DNA of 64,000 nt from Streptomyces shenzhenensis (lineage in GTDB: Bacteria > Actinomycetota > Actinomycetes > Streptomycetales > Streptomycetaceae). The notes under the pieces are model-generated. The model saw only the letters and a list, made by a program, of their open reading frames with translations, was not told the origin of the DNA and ran no database searches. Shown piece after piece: positions 8,555-16,701 of this stretch; position 1 is the first letter of the stretch; every line of letters begins with the position of its first letter. The DNA lies in contig NZ_JAJONF010000030.1 in assembly GCF_021462265.1 (NCBI RefSeq), positions 1 through 64,000 of the forward strand. Direction: 5' to 3'. The position numbers and the translations under genes are program-made.

Positions 8555-9940
8555 ATGGACACCGTGACACGACCCAGGATCCTGGTGGTGGGCGCAGGCT
8601 TCGCCGGAGTGGGATGCGTGCGCCGCCTGGAGCGGAAACTCTCCCCCGACGAAGCCGATGTCACCCTGGTGTCGCCGACTTCCTACCAGCTCTACCTGCC
8701 CCTGTTGCCGCAGGTCGCCTCGGGAGTGCTGACGCCCCAGTCGATCGCCGTCTCACTGCGGCGCAGCAAGAGGTACCGCACCCGGATCATCCCCGGCGGC
8801 GCGATCGGGGTGGACCTGAAGTCCAAGGTGTGCGTCGTGCGCACCATCACCGACCGGCTCGTCGACGAGCGGTACGACTACATCGTGCTGGCCCCGGGAA
8901 GTGTCACCCGCACCTTCGACATTCCCGGCCTGACCGAGCACGCGTTCGGGATGAAGACCCTCGCCGAGGCCGCCTACATCCGCGACCACGTCATCTCCCA
9001 GCTCGACCTGGCCGACGCCAGCGACAACCCGGCCGAGCGCGCGGCGCGGCTGCAGTTCGTGGTGGTCGGCGGCGGTTACGCGGGCACCGAGACCGCGGCC
9101 TGTCTGCAGAAGCTCACGCACGCGGCGCTGCACCGCTACCCGAACCTGGACCCGAAGCTGATCAGGTGGCACCTGATCGACATCGCGCCGAAGCTGATGC
9201 CGGAGCTCGGCGACAAGCTCGGCCGCAGTGCCCAGGAAGTGCTGCGCCGCCGCGGCATCGAGGTCTCCCTGGGGGTGTCGATCGCGAAGGCGGGCCCCGA
9301 GGAGGTCACCTTCACCGACGGCCGTGTGGTGCCCACCCACACACTGATCTGGACGGCCGGGGTGGCCGCCAGCCCGTTGATCGCCACCCTGGGCGCGGAG
9401 ACGGTCCGCGGACGTCTGGCGGTCACCGCCGAGATGACCCTGCCCGGCCACGACGGGGTGTTCGCGCTCGGTGACGCGGCGGCCGTACCGGACAAGGCGA
9501 AGGACGAGGCGGGCGCGGTCTGCCCGCCGACCGCGCAGCACGCCATGCGGCAGGGCGGTGCGGTCGCCGACAACGTCATCGCGGCCCTGCGGGGCCGGCC
9601 GCTCCACCCGTACGCGCACAGGGACCTGGGGCTGGTGGTGGATCTCGGCGGCAAGGACGCGGTCTCCAAGCCGCTGGGCATCGAACTGCGCGGCCTGCCC
9701 GCCCAGGCGGTGGCCCGCGGCTACCACTGGTCGGCGCTGCGCACCAACGTGGCCAAGACCCGGGTCGCGACCAACTGGCTGCTGAACGCGCTGGCCGGTG
9801 ACGACTTCGTACGCACCGGCTTCCAGTCCCGCAAGCCCGCCCGGCTCAAGGACTTCGAGTACACGGACACCTATCTGACGCCGGAGCAGGTCCGGGCGCG
9901 CGCCGAGGGGCCCGAAGCCCCCGGTGCCGCCCAGGCGTGA
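8555..9940 (+). CDS. ndh: Type II NADH dehydrogenase (NDH-2)
   Basis: The 461-residue flavoprotein should pass electrons from NADH to quinone without pumping protons. The FAD-binding motif RILVVGAGFAGVGCV starts near residue 8, and a second dinucleotide fold QFVVVGGGYAGTETA starts near 167. Family marks also include YLPLLPQVASG, LIWTAGV and FALGDAA. Near the C-terminus is the amphipathic membrane-associated region NVAKTRVATNWLLNAL. The ATG at 8555 follows GGAAAGGG. Length and motif order match actinobacterial NDH-2; a general NAD(P)/FAD oxidoreductase role is the fallback. The FUSC protein gene follows closely on the same strand. Confidence 0.9.
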   Translation: MDTVTRPRILVVGAGFAGVGCVRRLERKLSPDEADVTLVSPTSYQLYLPLLPQVASGVLTPQSIAVSLRRSKRYRTRIIPGGAIGVDLKSKVCVVRTITDRLVDERYDYIVLAPGSVTRTFDIPGLTEHAFGMKTLAEAAYIRDHVISQLDLADASDNPAERAARLQFVVVGGGYAGTETAACLQKLTHAALHRYPNLDPKLIRWHLIDIAPKLMPELGDKLGRSAQEVLRRRGIEVSLGVSIAKAGPEEVTFTDGRVVPTHTLIWTAGVAASPLIATLGAETVRGRLAVTAEMTLPGHDGVFALGDAAAVPDKAKDEAGAVCPPTAQHAMRQGGAVADNVIAALRGRPLHPYAHRDLGLVVDLGGKDAVSKPLGIELRGLPAQAVARGYHWSALRTNVAKTRVATNWLLNALAGDDFVRTGFQSRKPARLKDFEYTDTYLTPEQVRARAEGPEAPGAAQA

Positions 9941-9956
9941 CGCGGAGCGCGGCTCG

Positions 9957-12191
9957 GTGAGAGCGGCGGGACGGCCGGGGTGGGCGGAGGTCCGGGGGCG
10001 GCTCGCGGCGGCCGACCCCGGTCTGCTCCGGTTCACCGCCGGTCTGCGCACGGTCGTCTCGGTCGCGCTCACGCTCGCCGTGCTGGCGGCGCTGCGGTTC
10101 GACGTGACCCATCTGGTGGCCGGAGCCATCGCGGCGATGGTCGCCACCTTCGCGATCCGGGAGAAGGGGCGGCCGCAGCAGGCCGTCACGCTCGCCCTGG
10201 GCCTGCCGGTGGCACTCGCCTCGATGTCGCTGGGCGCGCTGCTCGACTCGCGGGTGGTGATCGGCGACCTGTTCTTCGTGGCGCTCATCTTCTGCGCGGT
10301 CTACAGCCGCCGTTTCGGCGACCGGGGAACGGCGCTCGGGCTGATCGGCTTCCAGATCTACTTCGCCTCGCTGTTCGTGCACGCGACCGTGCCCGCGCTG
10401 CCGGGCCTCTATGTCACGATCACGGTCGCGTTCGGCTGCGCGGCCCTGGCACGGTTCGTGCTGGTGCGGCAGACGGCCGCGGGCATCCTGGACCGGCTGC
10501 GGCGCGCCTTCCGGGCCCGCTTCGCCCAACTGGTCTCCGCGCAGGCCGAGTTGCTCGATGCGGGACCGGACGGTCTGGACCGCGCGGTGGAGGAGGTCCG
10601 GGTCAGGACCGCCCGGCTGCACGAGACGGCGCTGCTGATCCAGGGGCGGCTCACGGACGGCACCTCGGACGAGGCGGTGGCCAGGCTGGTGCAGCGCCGG
10701 ATAGCGGACGCCGAGATCGCGGCCGAACGGCTCGGGCTGCTGCTGCTCACCGCCCGCAGCGCCGAGCGGGCGAACACGCTCACCCTCCATCTGCCGGGTG
10801 CCCCGCTGCCGTCGGCCGCCGTGGAGCCGGTGCGGGACGAGGCGATGGAGCGGCTGCGACTCGATCTGGAGGCGCTGCGGCTGCTGGTGCTGCGGCCGGC
10901 CGGACCCGAGCGGGGGACCGCGCTGGCCCGGCTGCGCAACCGGCTGCTCGGCTACCGCGAGGGGGAGGACCTGCCGGCCGCGCCGGCCGCCGTCCAGGAC
11001 GTGTTCCGGGGCATCGGCGAGGCCGCGCGGTCGGTGCTGGGGCTGCGGATCGCGCTGGACGGGCCGCAGGACGAGTCGGACGACACCCCGGCCACCTCCC
11101 GGTCCCGGGAGGAACTGGACGCCGAGGACGCGGCCATCGAGGGCGCCGGGGAGGCGACCGGACTGCGCCGGCCGACCACGCGGGCGGCGGTGCAGGTGGC
11201 GGTCGGCTCCTCGCTGGCCATCGTGGGCGGCGAGTTCCTGTCCGCCCAGCGCTGGTACTGGGCGGTGCTGACCTGCTGGATCGTGTTCATCAACACCGCG
11301 TCCACCGGCGAGATCCTGGTCAAGGGCTACCGGCGGCTGCTGGGCACGGTCCTTGGCGTGGTGGCCGGCATCGTGCTCGCGGGACTGGTCGGGCACCACA
11401 CCTGGACCGCGTTCGGGCTGGTGCTGCTGTTCATCTTCGCGATGTTCTACTCGGCACCGCTGTCGTACACCCTGATGTCGTTCTTCGTCACGGCGATGCT
11501 GGGCCTGCTGTACACGCTGCTGAACACCTACAGCCTGCACGTGCTGGTCCTGCGGGTGGCGGAGACGGCGCTCGGCGCGGTGTGCGGGGTGATCGCGGCC
11601 GCGGTGGTGCTGCCGGTGCGCACGGACCGCCGTACCGACGAACTGCTCGCGGGGACGCTGGACCGGCTGGCCGACGTCACCCGGGCCGCCGCCGACCAGT
11701 TGAGCGGGGCGCCGCCGGCCGACCTGGTGGAGAAGGCCCGTGCCCTGGACCAGGCGCTGGCCGATCTGGCGGCGGCCGTGCAGCCGCTGACACATCCGAT
11801 CACCCCGCTGCGCGCCCGCCGGGACACCGCGCGCTATGTGGTCGCGCTCCTGGAGACGTGCGCCTATCACGCGCGGTCCCTCGCGGCGACGGCGGAGCTG
11901 CTGCCCGCGCACCCGTCGATCGCGGCGGATCCCCGGCTGCGCGGGGCGGCGCAGCGGATCGTGCACAACATCGAGACGATCGCCGCCCAGGTCGCCGGCC
12001 GGCCGCCCGTCCTCCCCGGGATCGAGACCGGCCCCAGCATCACGGCGATGCTGGAGCCGGGCACGCTGGGCGCCCCGCGCTACGGCCGGGTGACCGACCG
12101 GGTGCTGCGCCATCTGCAGCGCCTCGACGAGGCGGTGGTGGGCCTGGCCCGGCCGCTGGGGGTGCCGGTGCGGCCGCCCGCGGCCGCCTGA
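9957..12191 (+). CDS. FUSC-family integral membrane protein (aromatic acid exporter-like)
   Basis: The 744-residue protein has two membrane blocks. One is near residues 25-170 (LRTVVSVALTLAVLAAL, DLFFVALIFCAVYS, GLYVTITVAFG). The other is near 415-545 (WYWAVLTCWIVFINT, TVLGVVAGIVLAGLVG, VLLFIFAMFYSAPLSY). Cytoplasmic helical regions separate and follow them. This duplicated layout is that of the FUSC/YccS/AaeB family, some members of which export aromatic carboxylates; the substrate here is unknown. GTG 9957 has GGAG 9 bases upstream; an alternative GTG at 9924 would overlap ndh by 17 bases. It is probably in one transcript with ndh. Confidence 0.85.
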   Translation: MRAAGRPGWAEVRGRLAAADPGLLRFTAGLRTVVSVALTLAVLAALRFDVTHLVAGAIAAMVATFAIREKGRPQQAVTLALGLPVALASMSLGALLDSRVVIGDLFFVALIFCAVYSRRFGDRGTALGLIGFQIYFASLFVHATVPALPGLYVTITVAFGCAALARFVLVRQTAAGILDRLRRAFRARFAQLVSAQAELLDAGPDGLDRAVEEVRVRTARLHETALLIQGRLTDGTSDEAVARLVQRRIADAEIAAERLGLLLLTARSAERANTLTLHLPGAPLPSAAVEPVRDEAMERLRLDLEALRLLVLRPAGPERGTALARLRNRLLGYREGEDLPAAPAAVQDVFRGIGEAARSVLGLRIALDGPQDESDDTPATSRSREELDAEDAAIEGAGEATGLRRPTTRAAVQVAVGSSLAIVGGEFLSAQRWYWAVLTCWIVFINTASTGEILVKGYRRLLGTVLGVVAGIVLAGLVGHHTWTAFGLVLLFIFAMFYSAPLSYTLMSFFVTAMLGLLYTLLNTYSLHVLVLRVAETALGAVCGVIAAAVVLPVRTDRRTDELLAGTLDRLADVTRAAADQLSGAPPADLVEKARALDQALADLAAAVQPLTHPITPLRARRDTARYVVALLETCAYHARSLAATAELLPAHPSIAADPRLRGAAQRIVHNIETIAAQVAGRPPVLPGIETGPSITAMLEPGTLGAPRYGRVTDRVLRHLQRLDEAVVGLARPLGVPVRPPAAA

Positions 12192-12208
12192 CCGGGCAGG
12201 CCGGGGCG

Positions 12209-13039
12209 TCAGACGGACCGCCCCATGGCCTCGGCCCTGACCCGGGCGCAACTGCGGCTGATGAGCCGGGAGACGTGCATCTGGGAGATGCCGAGCCGGT
12301 CGGCGATCCGGCTCTGCGTCATGTCCTCGAAGAACCGCATGTAGAGGATGGCCCGTTCGCGCTCGGGAAGCCGCCGCAGCCCCTCCTTGGCCGCCTCCCG
12401 GTCGATGACGACGTCGTAGGAGCCGTCGGACTGCCCCAGGGTGTCGGCGAGGCTGTAACCGTCCTCGCCCGTGGCGAGTTCGGCGTCCAGGGACAGGGTG
12501 CTGAAGCTCTCCAGCGCCTCCAGGCCGGCGGCGACCTCGTCCTCGGTCAGCCCGGTGTGGGCGGCGATGGCCGCGGGGGTGGGTTCCGGGGATCCGGGGT
12601 GCTCGGTGAGTTCGCGCCGGGCCACCCGCACCCGGTTGCGCAGTTCCTGCACCCGGCGCGGTACGCGCAGCGCCCACATGCGGTCGCGGAAGTGCCGCTT
12701 GACCTCGCCGGTGATGGTGGGCACCGCGTAACTCTCGAAGGCGCCGCGGGAGGGGTCGTAGCGGTCGACGGCCTTGACCAGGCCGAGCGCGGCGACCTGG
12801 CGCAGGTCCTCCACGGACTCGCCCCGGTCTCGGAAGCGGCCGGCGATCCGGTGGGCCATGGGCAGCCAGGCCGCGACCAGCTCGTCGCGCAGGGCGTCCC
12901 GCTCGGGTCCGTCGTCGAGCCCGGCGAGGCGGGCGAAGAGGACCGCGGTGTCGGGGGCGTCGTCGTGGGTGCGGCGGGGGGTCGTGCGGGTGGTGTGGTC
13001 GGGCGTGCGGGGAGGGCTGGTCGGCAAGTCGGTGGGCAT
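12209..13039 (-). CDS. SigB/SigF/SigG-family RNA polymerase sigma factor
   Basis: The 276-residue group 3 sigma factor has region 2 with RDRGESVEDLRQVAALGLVKAVDRYDP and FESYAVPTITGEVKRHFRDRMWALRVPR. Region 3 is ELTEHPGSPEPTPAAIAAHTGL. The region 4 helix-turn-helix ends LPERERAILYMRFFEDMTQSRIADRLGISQMHVSRLISR. These are the marks of Streptomyces stress and development sigma factors. A GGAG site precedes the ATG. An RsbW-like ATPase gene lies 227 bases upstream in the same direction and could be its anti-sigma factor. The gene converges on the FUSC gene with 17 bases between stops. Confidence 0.94.
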   Translation of the reverse strand: MPTDLPTSPPRTPDHTTRTTPRRTHDDAPDTAVLFARLAGLDDGPERDALRDELVAAWLPMAHRIAGRFRDRGESVEDLRQVAALGLVKAVDRYDPSRGAFESYAVPTITGEVKRHFRDRMWALRVPRRVQELRNRVRVARRELTEHPGSPEPTPAAIAAHTGLTEDEVAAGLEALESFSTLSLDAELATGEDGYSLADTLGQSDGSYDVVIDREAAKEGLRRLPERERAILYMRFFEDMTQSRIADRLGISQMHVSRLISRSCARVRAEAMGRSV

Positions 13040-13266
13040 GCGGAATCGCTCCTGAACTGGGGGTTCCAGGGCGTCACCGGGACGTGGTCCCGGGACTCGG
13101 CCCGAACTGCGGTGTCAGGGTCGCCGCGGAAGCACCGCCCGGACCGCTCTACGGGCCCGGGGGCTGTCGTACGACCGCTCCCGTCGGCGCGCGCCTCCGG
13201 TCCGAAGCACGACACTCCGCCTGCCCCTTTGATCCGGGCGCAAACACCGTCCGTCCGGAAGTCCGC

Positions 13267-13707
13267 TCACCGGGTTCGGTTCAGCGGTACGACAGCGGTG
13301 ATCCGCTTGCCTCCGCGGGGCAGTCCGGCGACCTCCACGTCACGGGCCAGCCGGCAGACGATGGGCCAGCCCCGGCCGCCGGCCCGCCACCGGTTTCGTT
13401 CGTCCACGGTCCGTTCGGCCACGGGCACCTCGTCGCTGCGGTCGCTGACCGACACCCGTACCGCGCAGCCCTCGACGTCGACGTCGAAGCCGGTGACCCC
13501 GCCGCCGTGCAGGATCGCGTTGGTGGTCAGTTCCGAGGTGACGAGCAGGGCGTCGTCCAGGGCGTCGTCGAGGGCGTCGGCGGCGCACGGCTGGACCCGT
13601 CGGGCCACGGCGCAACGGACCTCTCTGCGGGCGTCGGCCGGCCGCAGCGGCGGCCGACGGGCCTCACTTGGTGCGACTGTTGACTCTGTCCAATACTTTT
13701 CCTGCAT
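13267..13707 (-). CDS. RsbW-like ATP-binding protein, possible anti-sigma factor
   Basis: This 146-residue GHKL ATPase has the N-box VTSELTTNAILHGGG (about residues 56-70), the G1-like VSVSDRSDEVPV, and the lid motif AGGRGWPIVCRLARDVEV. It has no dimerisation or membrane segment. Its closeness to a same-strand SigB/SigF-type gene suggests control of that sigma factor, but these proteins often act on non-neighbouring partners, so this is inference. GGAG lies about 7 bases before the ATG. Upstream, at 13831-13844, is a sequence matching the Crp operator of Streptomyces. Confidence 0.87.
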   Translation of the reverse strand: MQEKYWTESTVAPSEARRPPLRPADARREVRCAVARRVQPCAADALDDALDDALLVTSELTTNAILHGGGVTGFDVDVEGCAVRVSVSDRSDEVPVAERTVDERNRWRAGGRGWPIVCRLARDVEVAGLPRGGKRITAVVPLNRTR

Positions 13708-13830
13708 CCTTTCGCTCCCTGGGTGGTGGAACGGCCGGCCGGCTGTGTCCCGTCCGTACCGGGCTCTTCCTTTCGGCTCACCGGTCGGGGCACCCCCAAA
13801 CCAGTTCGGGGGCCGCGAGGGCTCCCCAAA

Positions 13831-13844
13831 GTGAAACAGGTCAC
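13831..13844. promoter_or_regulatory. Candidate Crp binding site
   Basis: The sequence GTGAAACAGGTCAC fits GTG-N6-GNCAC, the motif I recall for Streptomyces Crp, and also has the classical GTGA-N6-TCAC core. It overlaps a second dyad, AACAGG (13835-13840) and CCTGTT (13849-13854). It lies between the minus-strand ATPase gene (start 13707) and the plus-strand candidate small RNA. The sequence match is exact; binding is inferred. Confidence 0.5.
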
Positions 13845-13895
13845 GTAGCCTGTTCCCAGTTGCGCGAAATGGGTCTGGATGGTTTACCGTTCACT

Positions 13896-13982
13896 CATAA
13901 GTGGTCGAGGAGTCGACATCAGGTCCTCCCGCGCCACCTCTGACGGCCCTGGCTGGTCTCCCCCGTCCAGCCAGGGCTTTTT
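13896..13982 (+). ncRNA. Candidate 6C-like small RNA
   Basis: Two consecutive hairpins with C-rich loops end in a T-run. The first pairs TCAGGT (13919-13924) with ACCT-c-TGA (13936-13943) around loop CCTCCCGCGCC. The second pairs GCCCTGGCTGG with CCAGCCAGGGC around TCTCCCCCGT, followed by TTTTT. Two stem-loops with at least six loop cytosines are the defining feature of the actinobacterial 6C RNA motif as I recall it. No ORF of gene length ends here, so the terminator needs some transcript to terminate. The 5' end is a guess: a weak TTGCGC (13860-13865), 17 bases, TTTACC pair would start RNA near 13895. It could instead be the leader of the cNMP-domain gene at 14105. Confidence 0.55.
13946..13982 (+). 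terminator. Strong intrinsic terminator
   Basis: A perfect 11-bp stem (13946-13956 with 13967-13977), a 10-base loop and five T residues make a textbook factor-independent terminator, which is unusual in this GC-rich genome. It forms the 3' end of the candidate small RNA and lies 122 bases before the next start codon. Confidence 0.85.
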
Positions 13983-14104
13983 CATGTCCGGACGTTTTCC
14001 CGACGGCGATTCTCACCTTCTTCGAGGTGCCCGGCGAGGCGGCAGCGGCTGAAATGGGCGTAGGGAAAGCACCCCGTACCCTCGCCGGCGAGGAGCCCCG
14101 AGCC

Positions 14105-14554
14105 ATGACCAAAGCCATCAAACTGCTGACCGCCCTGCCGCAGGCGCAGCGCGAGCGCCTCATGGAACTGGCTCACGAGGTGTCCTTCCCCGAGGACACC
14201 AGGATCTTCGAGGCCGGCGGCACCGCGGACCGCTTCTGGGTGATCCGCTCGGGAGCCGTCAACCTGGACCAGGAGGTGACGCCCCGCAAACGGGTCACCG
14301 TCGCCAGCCTGGGCGCCGGCGACCTGCTCGGCTGGTCCTGGCTGTTCCCGCCGTACACCTGGGACTTCGGGGCGGTGGCCTTCAGCCAGGTACGGGCCTA
14401 CGAGTACGACGCCTCGGCCGTGCTCGCACTGTGCGTGGAGGACCCGCTGCTCGGCCTGTCGCTGGTGCGCACCGTCGCCGAGATCCTCGCCAGCCGCCTG
14501 GAGGTCACCCGGGGCAAGCTCCTCGACGCCTACATCGGGCGGCGGCCCGTGTAG
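14105..14554 (+). CDS. Cyclic-nucleotide-binding-domain-only protein
   Basis: The 149-residue protein is one Crp-type cNMP-binding domain: VSFPEDTRIFEAGGTADRFWVIRSGAVNL, VASLGAGDLLGWSWLFPPYTWDFGAVA and AYEYDASAVLALCVEDPLLGLSL. It ends with the dimerisation-type helix LVRTVAEILASRLEVTRGKLLDAY. No helix-turn-helix follows, so it is not a complete Crp regulator. It may sense a nucleotide or act through a partner. The ATG at 14105 has GAGGAG upstream. A terminator and candidate small RNA lie just before it. The MFS gene converges 4 bases after its stop. Confidence 0.85.
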   Translation: MTKAIKLLTALPQAQRERLMELAHEVSFPEDTRIFEAGGTADRFWVIRSGAVNLDQEVTPRKRVTVASLGAGDLLGWSWLFPPYTWDFGAVAFSQVRAYEYDASAVLALCVEDPLLGLSLVRTVAEILASRLEVTRGKLLDAYIGRRPV

Positions 14555-14558
14555 GCGG

Positions 14559-15869
14559 TCAGACGCGGTAGCGGCGCAGGGCCGGAACCGCGGCGGCCAG
14601 GGCCAGCATCACGGCCACCACCAGCACTCCGCCGCCCGCGACCGCCGCCCGCGGCCCGAAGACCGATCCCGCGGTGCCGTGCAGCACGTCGGCCAGGCGC
14701 GGGCCGCCCGCGACCACCACGGTGAACACGCCCTGCATCCGCCCCCGCATCTCGTCGGTCGCGGCGGACAGCAGGATCGCGCCGCGGAAGACCATCGAGA
14801 CCATGTCGGCGACCCCGGCGGCGGCCAGGAAGGCCACGGCGATCCAGAGGTTGCGGCTCAGCCCGAAGCCGGCGACGGCCGCGCCCCAGCCGACGACCGC
14901 GCCGATCACCATCAGGCCGTGCCGGCGCGCCCGCGAGAAGGTGCCGGAGAAGAGCCCGCCGAGGACCGCCCCGACGGGGATCGCGGCGAACAGCAGGCCG
15001 AGCGCGAGCCCTTCGCCGTAGGGAGCGTAGGTCTGGGCGGCGAGCTGCGGGAACAGGGCGCGTGGCATGCCGAGGACCATCGCGATGATGTCCGCGAGGA
15101 ACGACAGCAGCAGCACCTTGTGCATGGAGATGTACCGGAAGCCCTCCGCGATCTCGCGCACCCCGGCGCGCCGCGGTCTCGTGTCCCCGAGCGGCGGCAG
15201 CGCGGGCAGCCGGTAGACCGCCCACACCGTCACGCACAGCGCCAGCGCGTCGATCAGGTACAGCTCGGGCAGCCCGATCACGGGAATCAGGGCGCCGGCG
15301 AGCAGCGGTCCGACCACCTGCCCGGTCTGCATGACCGTCGAGCCGAGCGCGTTGGCGGCGGGCAGCTGCACCTCGGGGACCAGCCGGGCGATGGAGGCGG
15401 TACGGGCGGGCGCGTTCAGCCCCCAGAAGGCCTGCTGCAGCGCGAGCAGCACCATCAGCACCGCCACGGACTTCATCCCGGTGGCCGCCTGCACGAAGAA
15501 CAGCAGCGAGGTCACGCCGATACCGATGTTGGTGATCAGCAGCAGTCTGCGGCGGTCCATCGTGTCGGCCACCGCGCCGCCCCACAGCGCGAACACGATC
15601 AGCGGCAGCAGCCCGGCGAGGCTCGCCGCGCCGACCCAGGCGGACGACCCGGTGATGTCGAAGATCTGCTTGGGCACGGCGACGGCGGTCAGCTGGCTGC
15701 CGACCGAGGTGACGATGGTCGACGTCCACAGCCGGCGGTAGGCCGGGATGCGCAGCGGGCGGGTGTCCATCGCCCAGCGGCGCCAGCCGCTCCGGGGCGG
15801 GGCCGCCGTGGTGTCGTCGGGGGTCTGGGTCCGTATGCCGGACTGGGTGCCGCTCTCGCTGGTGTCCAC
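14559..15869 (-). CDS. MFS transporter, EntS/antibiotic-efflux type
   Basis: The 436-residue major facilitator protein starts with a polar tail, then RIPAYRRLWTSTIVTSVGSQLTAVAVPKQIFDITGS. The loop 2-3 motif is GAVADTMDRRRLLLITN. About twelve hydrophobic segments run through to VAGGGVLVVAVMLALAAAVPAL. The arrangement resembles enterobactin and multidrug exporters of the DHA3/EntS class. No siderophore gene is nearby, so the substrate is unknown. It stands alone, converging on the cNMP-domain gene. Confidence 0.88.
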   Translation of the reverse strand: MDTSESGTQSGIRTQTPDDTTAAPPRSGWRRWAMDTRPLRIPAYRRLWTSTIVTSVGSQLTAVAVPKQIFDITGSSAWVGAASLAGLLPLIVFALWGGAVADTMDRRRLLLITNIGIGVTSLLFFVQAATGMKSVAVLMVLLALQQAFWGLNAPARTASIARLVPEVQLPAANALGSTVMQTGQVVGPLLAGALIPVIGLPELYLIDALALCVTVWAVYRLPALPPLGDTRPRRAGVREIAEGFRYISMHKVLLLSFLADIIAMVLGMPRALFPQLAAQTYAPYGEGLALGLLFAAIPVGAVLGGLFSGTFSRARRHGLMVIGAVVGWGAAVAGFGLSRNLWIAVAFLAAAGVADMVSMVFRGAILLSAATDEMRGRMQGVFTVVVAGGPRLADVLHGTAGSVFGPRAAVAGGGVLVVAVMLALAAAVPALRRYRV

Positions 15870-15997
15870 GGAGTTCCTGGTGTCCTGGTCTTCTCGATGC
15901 CCGCTACATCTTTCGGTTGCCGGTTCACTATCGCAGCAACTTCCGCGGCCGCCGAACCGGTTGTCTCAGGATGCGGCCGTCCGGGGATCCGGGCGCC

Positions 15998-16615
15998 TCA
16001 GGGCCGCGCCACGAGCAACAGGCCGAGCCCGATCATGGTCAGCGCCACCAGCCCGTCCAGCACCCGCCAGGCGCCCGGACCGGCGAGGTACCGGCCGAGC
16101 AGCCGGGCGCCGAAGCCCAGCGCGGTGAACCAGCAGAGGCTGGCCAGGGCGGCGCCGAGCCCGAAGGTCCAGCGCAGGTCGCCGCGGTGGGCGGCGAGGG
16201 AGCCCAGCAGGAACACGGTGTCCAGGTAGACGTGCGGGTTGAGCCAGGTCATGGCCAGGCAGGTGAGCACCGCCCGCCGCCGGGAGCCCGCCGCCTCGCC
16301 CTCGGTGCGCAGGCCGCCGGTGCCGGGGCGCAGCACCCGGCGGGCGGCCAGGGCGCCGTAGCAGAGCAGGAAGGCGCCGCCGGTCAGCCCGACCGCCCGC
16401 ACCGCCCCCGGCCAGGCCGCCACGAGGGCGCCCACCCCGCCGACCCCGAGCGAGATGAGGACGGCGTCGGAGAGCGCGCAGATGCCGACGACCACGAGGA
16501 CCGCCTCCCGGCGGATGCCCTGGCGCAGTACGAAGGCGTTCTGGGCGCCGATGGCGACGATGAGCGAGAGGCCGCTGCCGAAGCCCGCGGCAGCGGCGGC
16601 GAGAGGGCTGGACAT
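15998..16615 (-). CDS. LysE/ArgO-family amino acid exporter
   Basis: The 205-residue inner membrane protein has about six transmembrane segments. The LysE signature is at the N-terminus (GFGSGLSLIVAIGAQNAFVLRQGIRREAVLVVVGICALSDAVLI), with TWLNPHVYLDTVFLLGSLA in the middle. Members export lysine, arginine or related basic amino acids. It is divergent from a LysG/ArgP-type regulator 86 bases away, the classical arrangement in which the regulator activates the exporter when the amino acid accumulates. Length and motifs are normal. Confidence 0.93.
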   Translation of the reverse strand: MSSPLAAAAAGFGSGLSLIVAIGAQNAFVLRQGIRREAVLVVVGICALSDAVLISLGVGGVGALVAAWPGAVRAVGLTGGAFLLCYGALAARRVLRPGTGGLRTEGEAAGSRRRAVLTCLAMTWLNPHVYLDTVFLLGSLAAHRGDLRWTFGLGAALASLCWFTALGFGARLLGRYLAGPGAWRVLDGLVALTMIGLGLLLVARP

Positions 16616-16651
16616 GTCCTCGACGCTACGGAGGCGATCACTGGGCGTACA

Positions 16652-16677
16652 GCTAAAGATTTTTACGTACCCTTAGC
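16652..16677. promoter_or_regulatory. Candidate LysG-type operator between exporter and regulator
   Basis: GCTAAAG (16652-16658) and CCTTAGC (16671-16677) form an inverted repeat matching at 6 of 7 positions, 12 bases apart. It is in the only AT-rich stretch of the 86-base divergent gap. Position and spacing suit a LysR-family dimer site controlling both genes. Confidence 0.5.
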
Positions 16678-16701
16678 ATCGCTGAAGGAAGGAGCGGGCC
16701 C

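Noticed and set aside
9846..12677. Open frame of 943 codons on the minus strand opposite the FUSC and sigma factor genes
   Set aside because: It is the GC-rich shadow of both genes, with His/Arg/Gly/Pro-rich composition and no domain.
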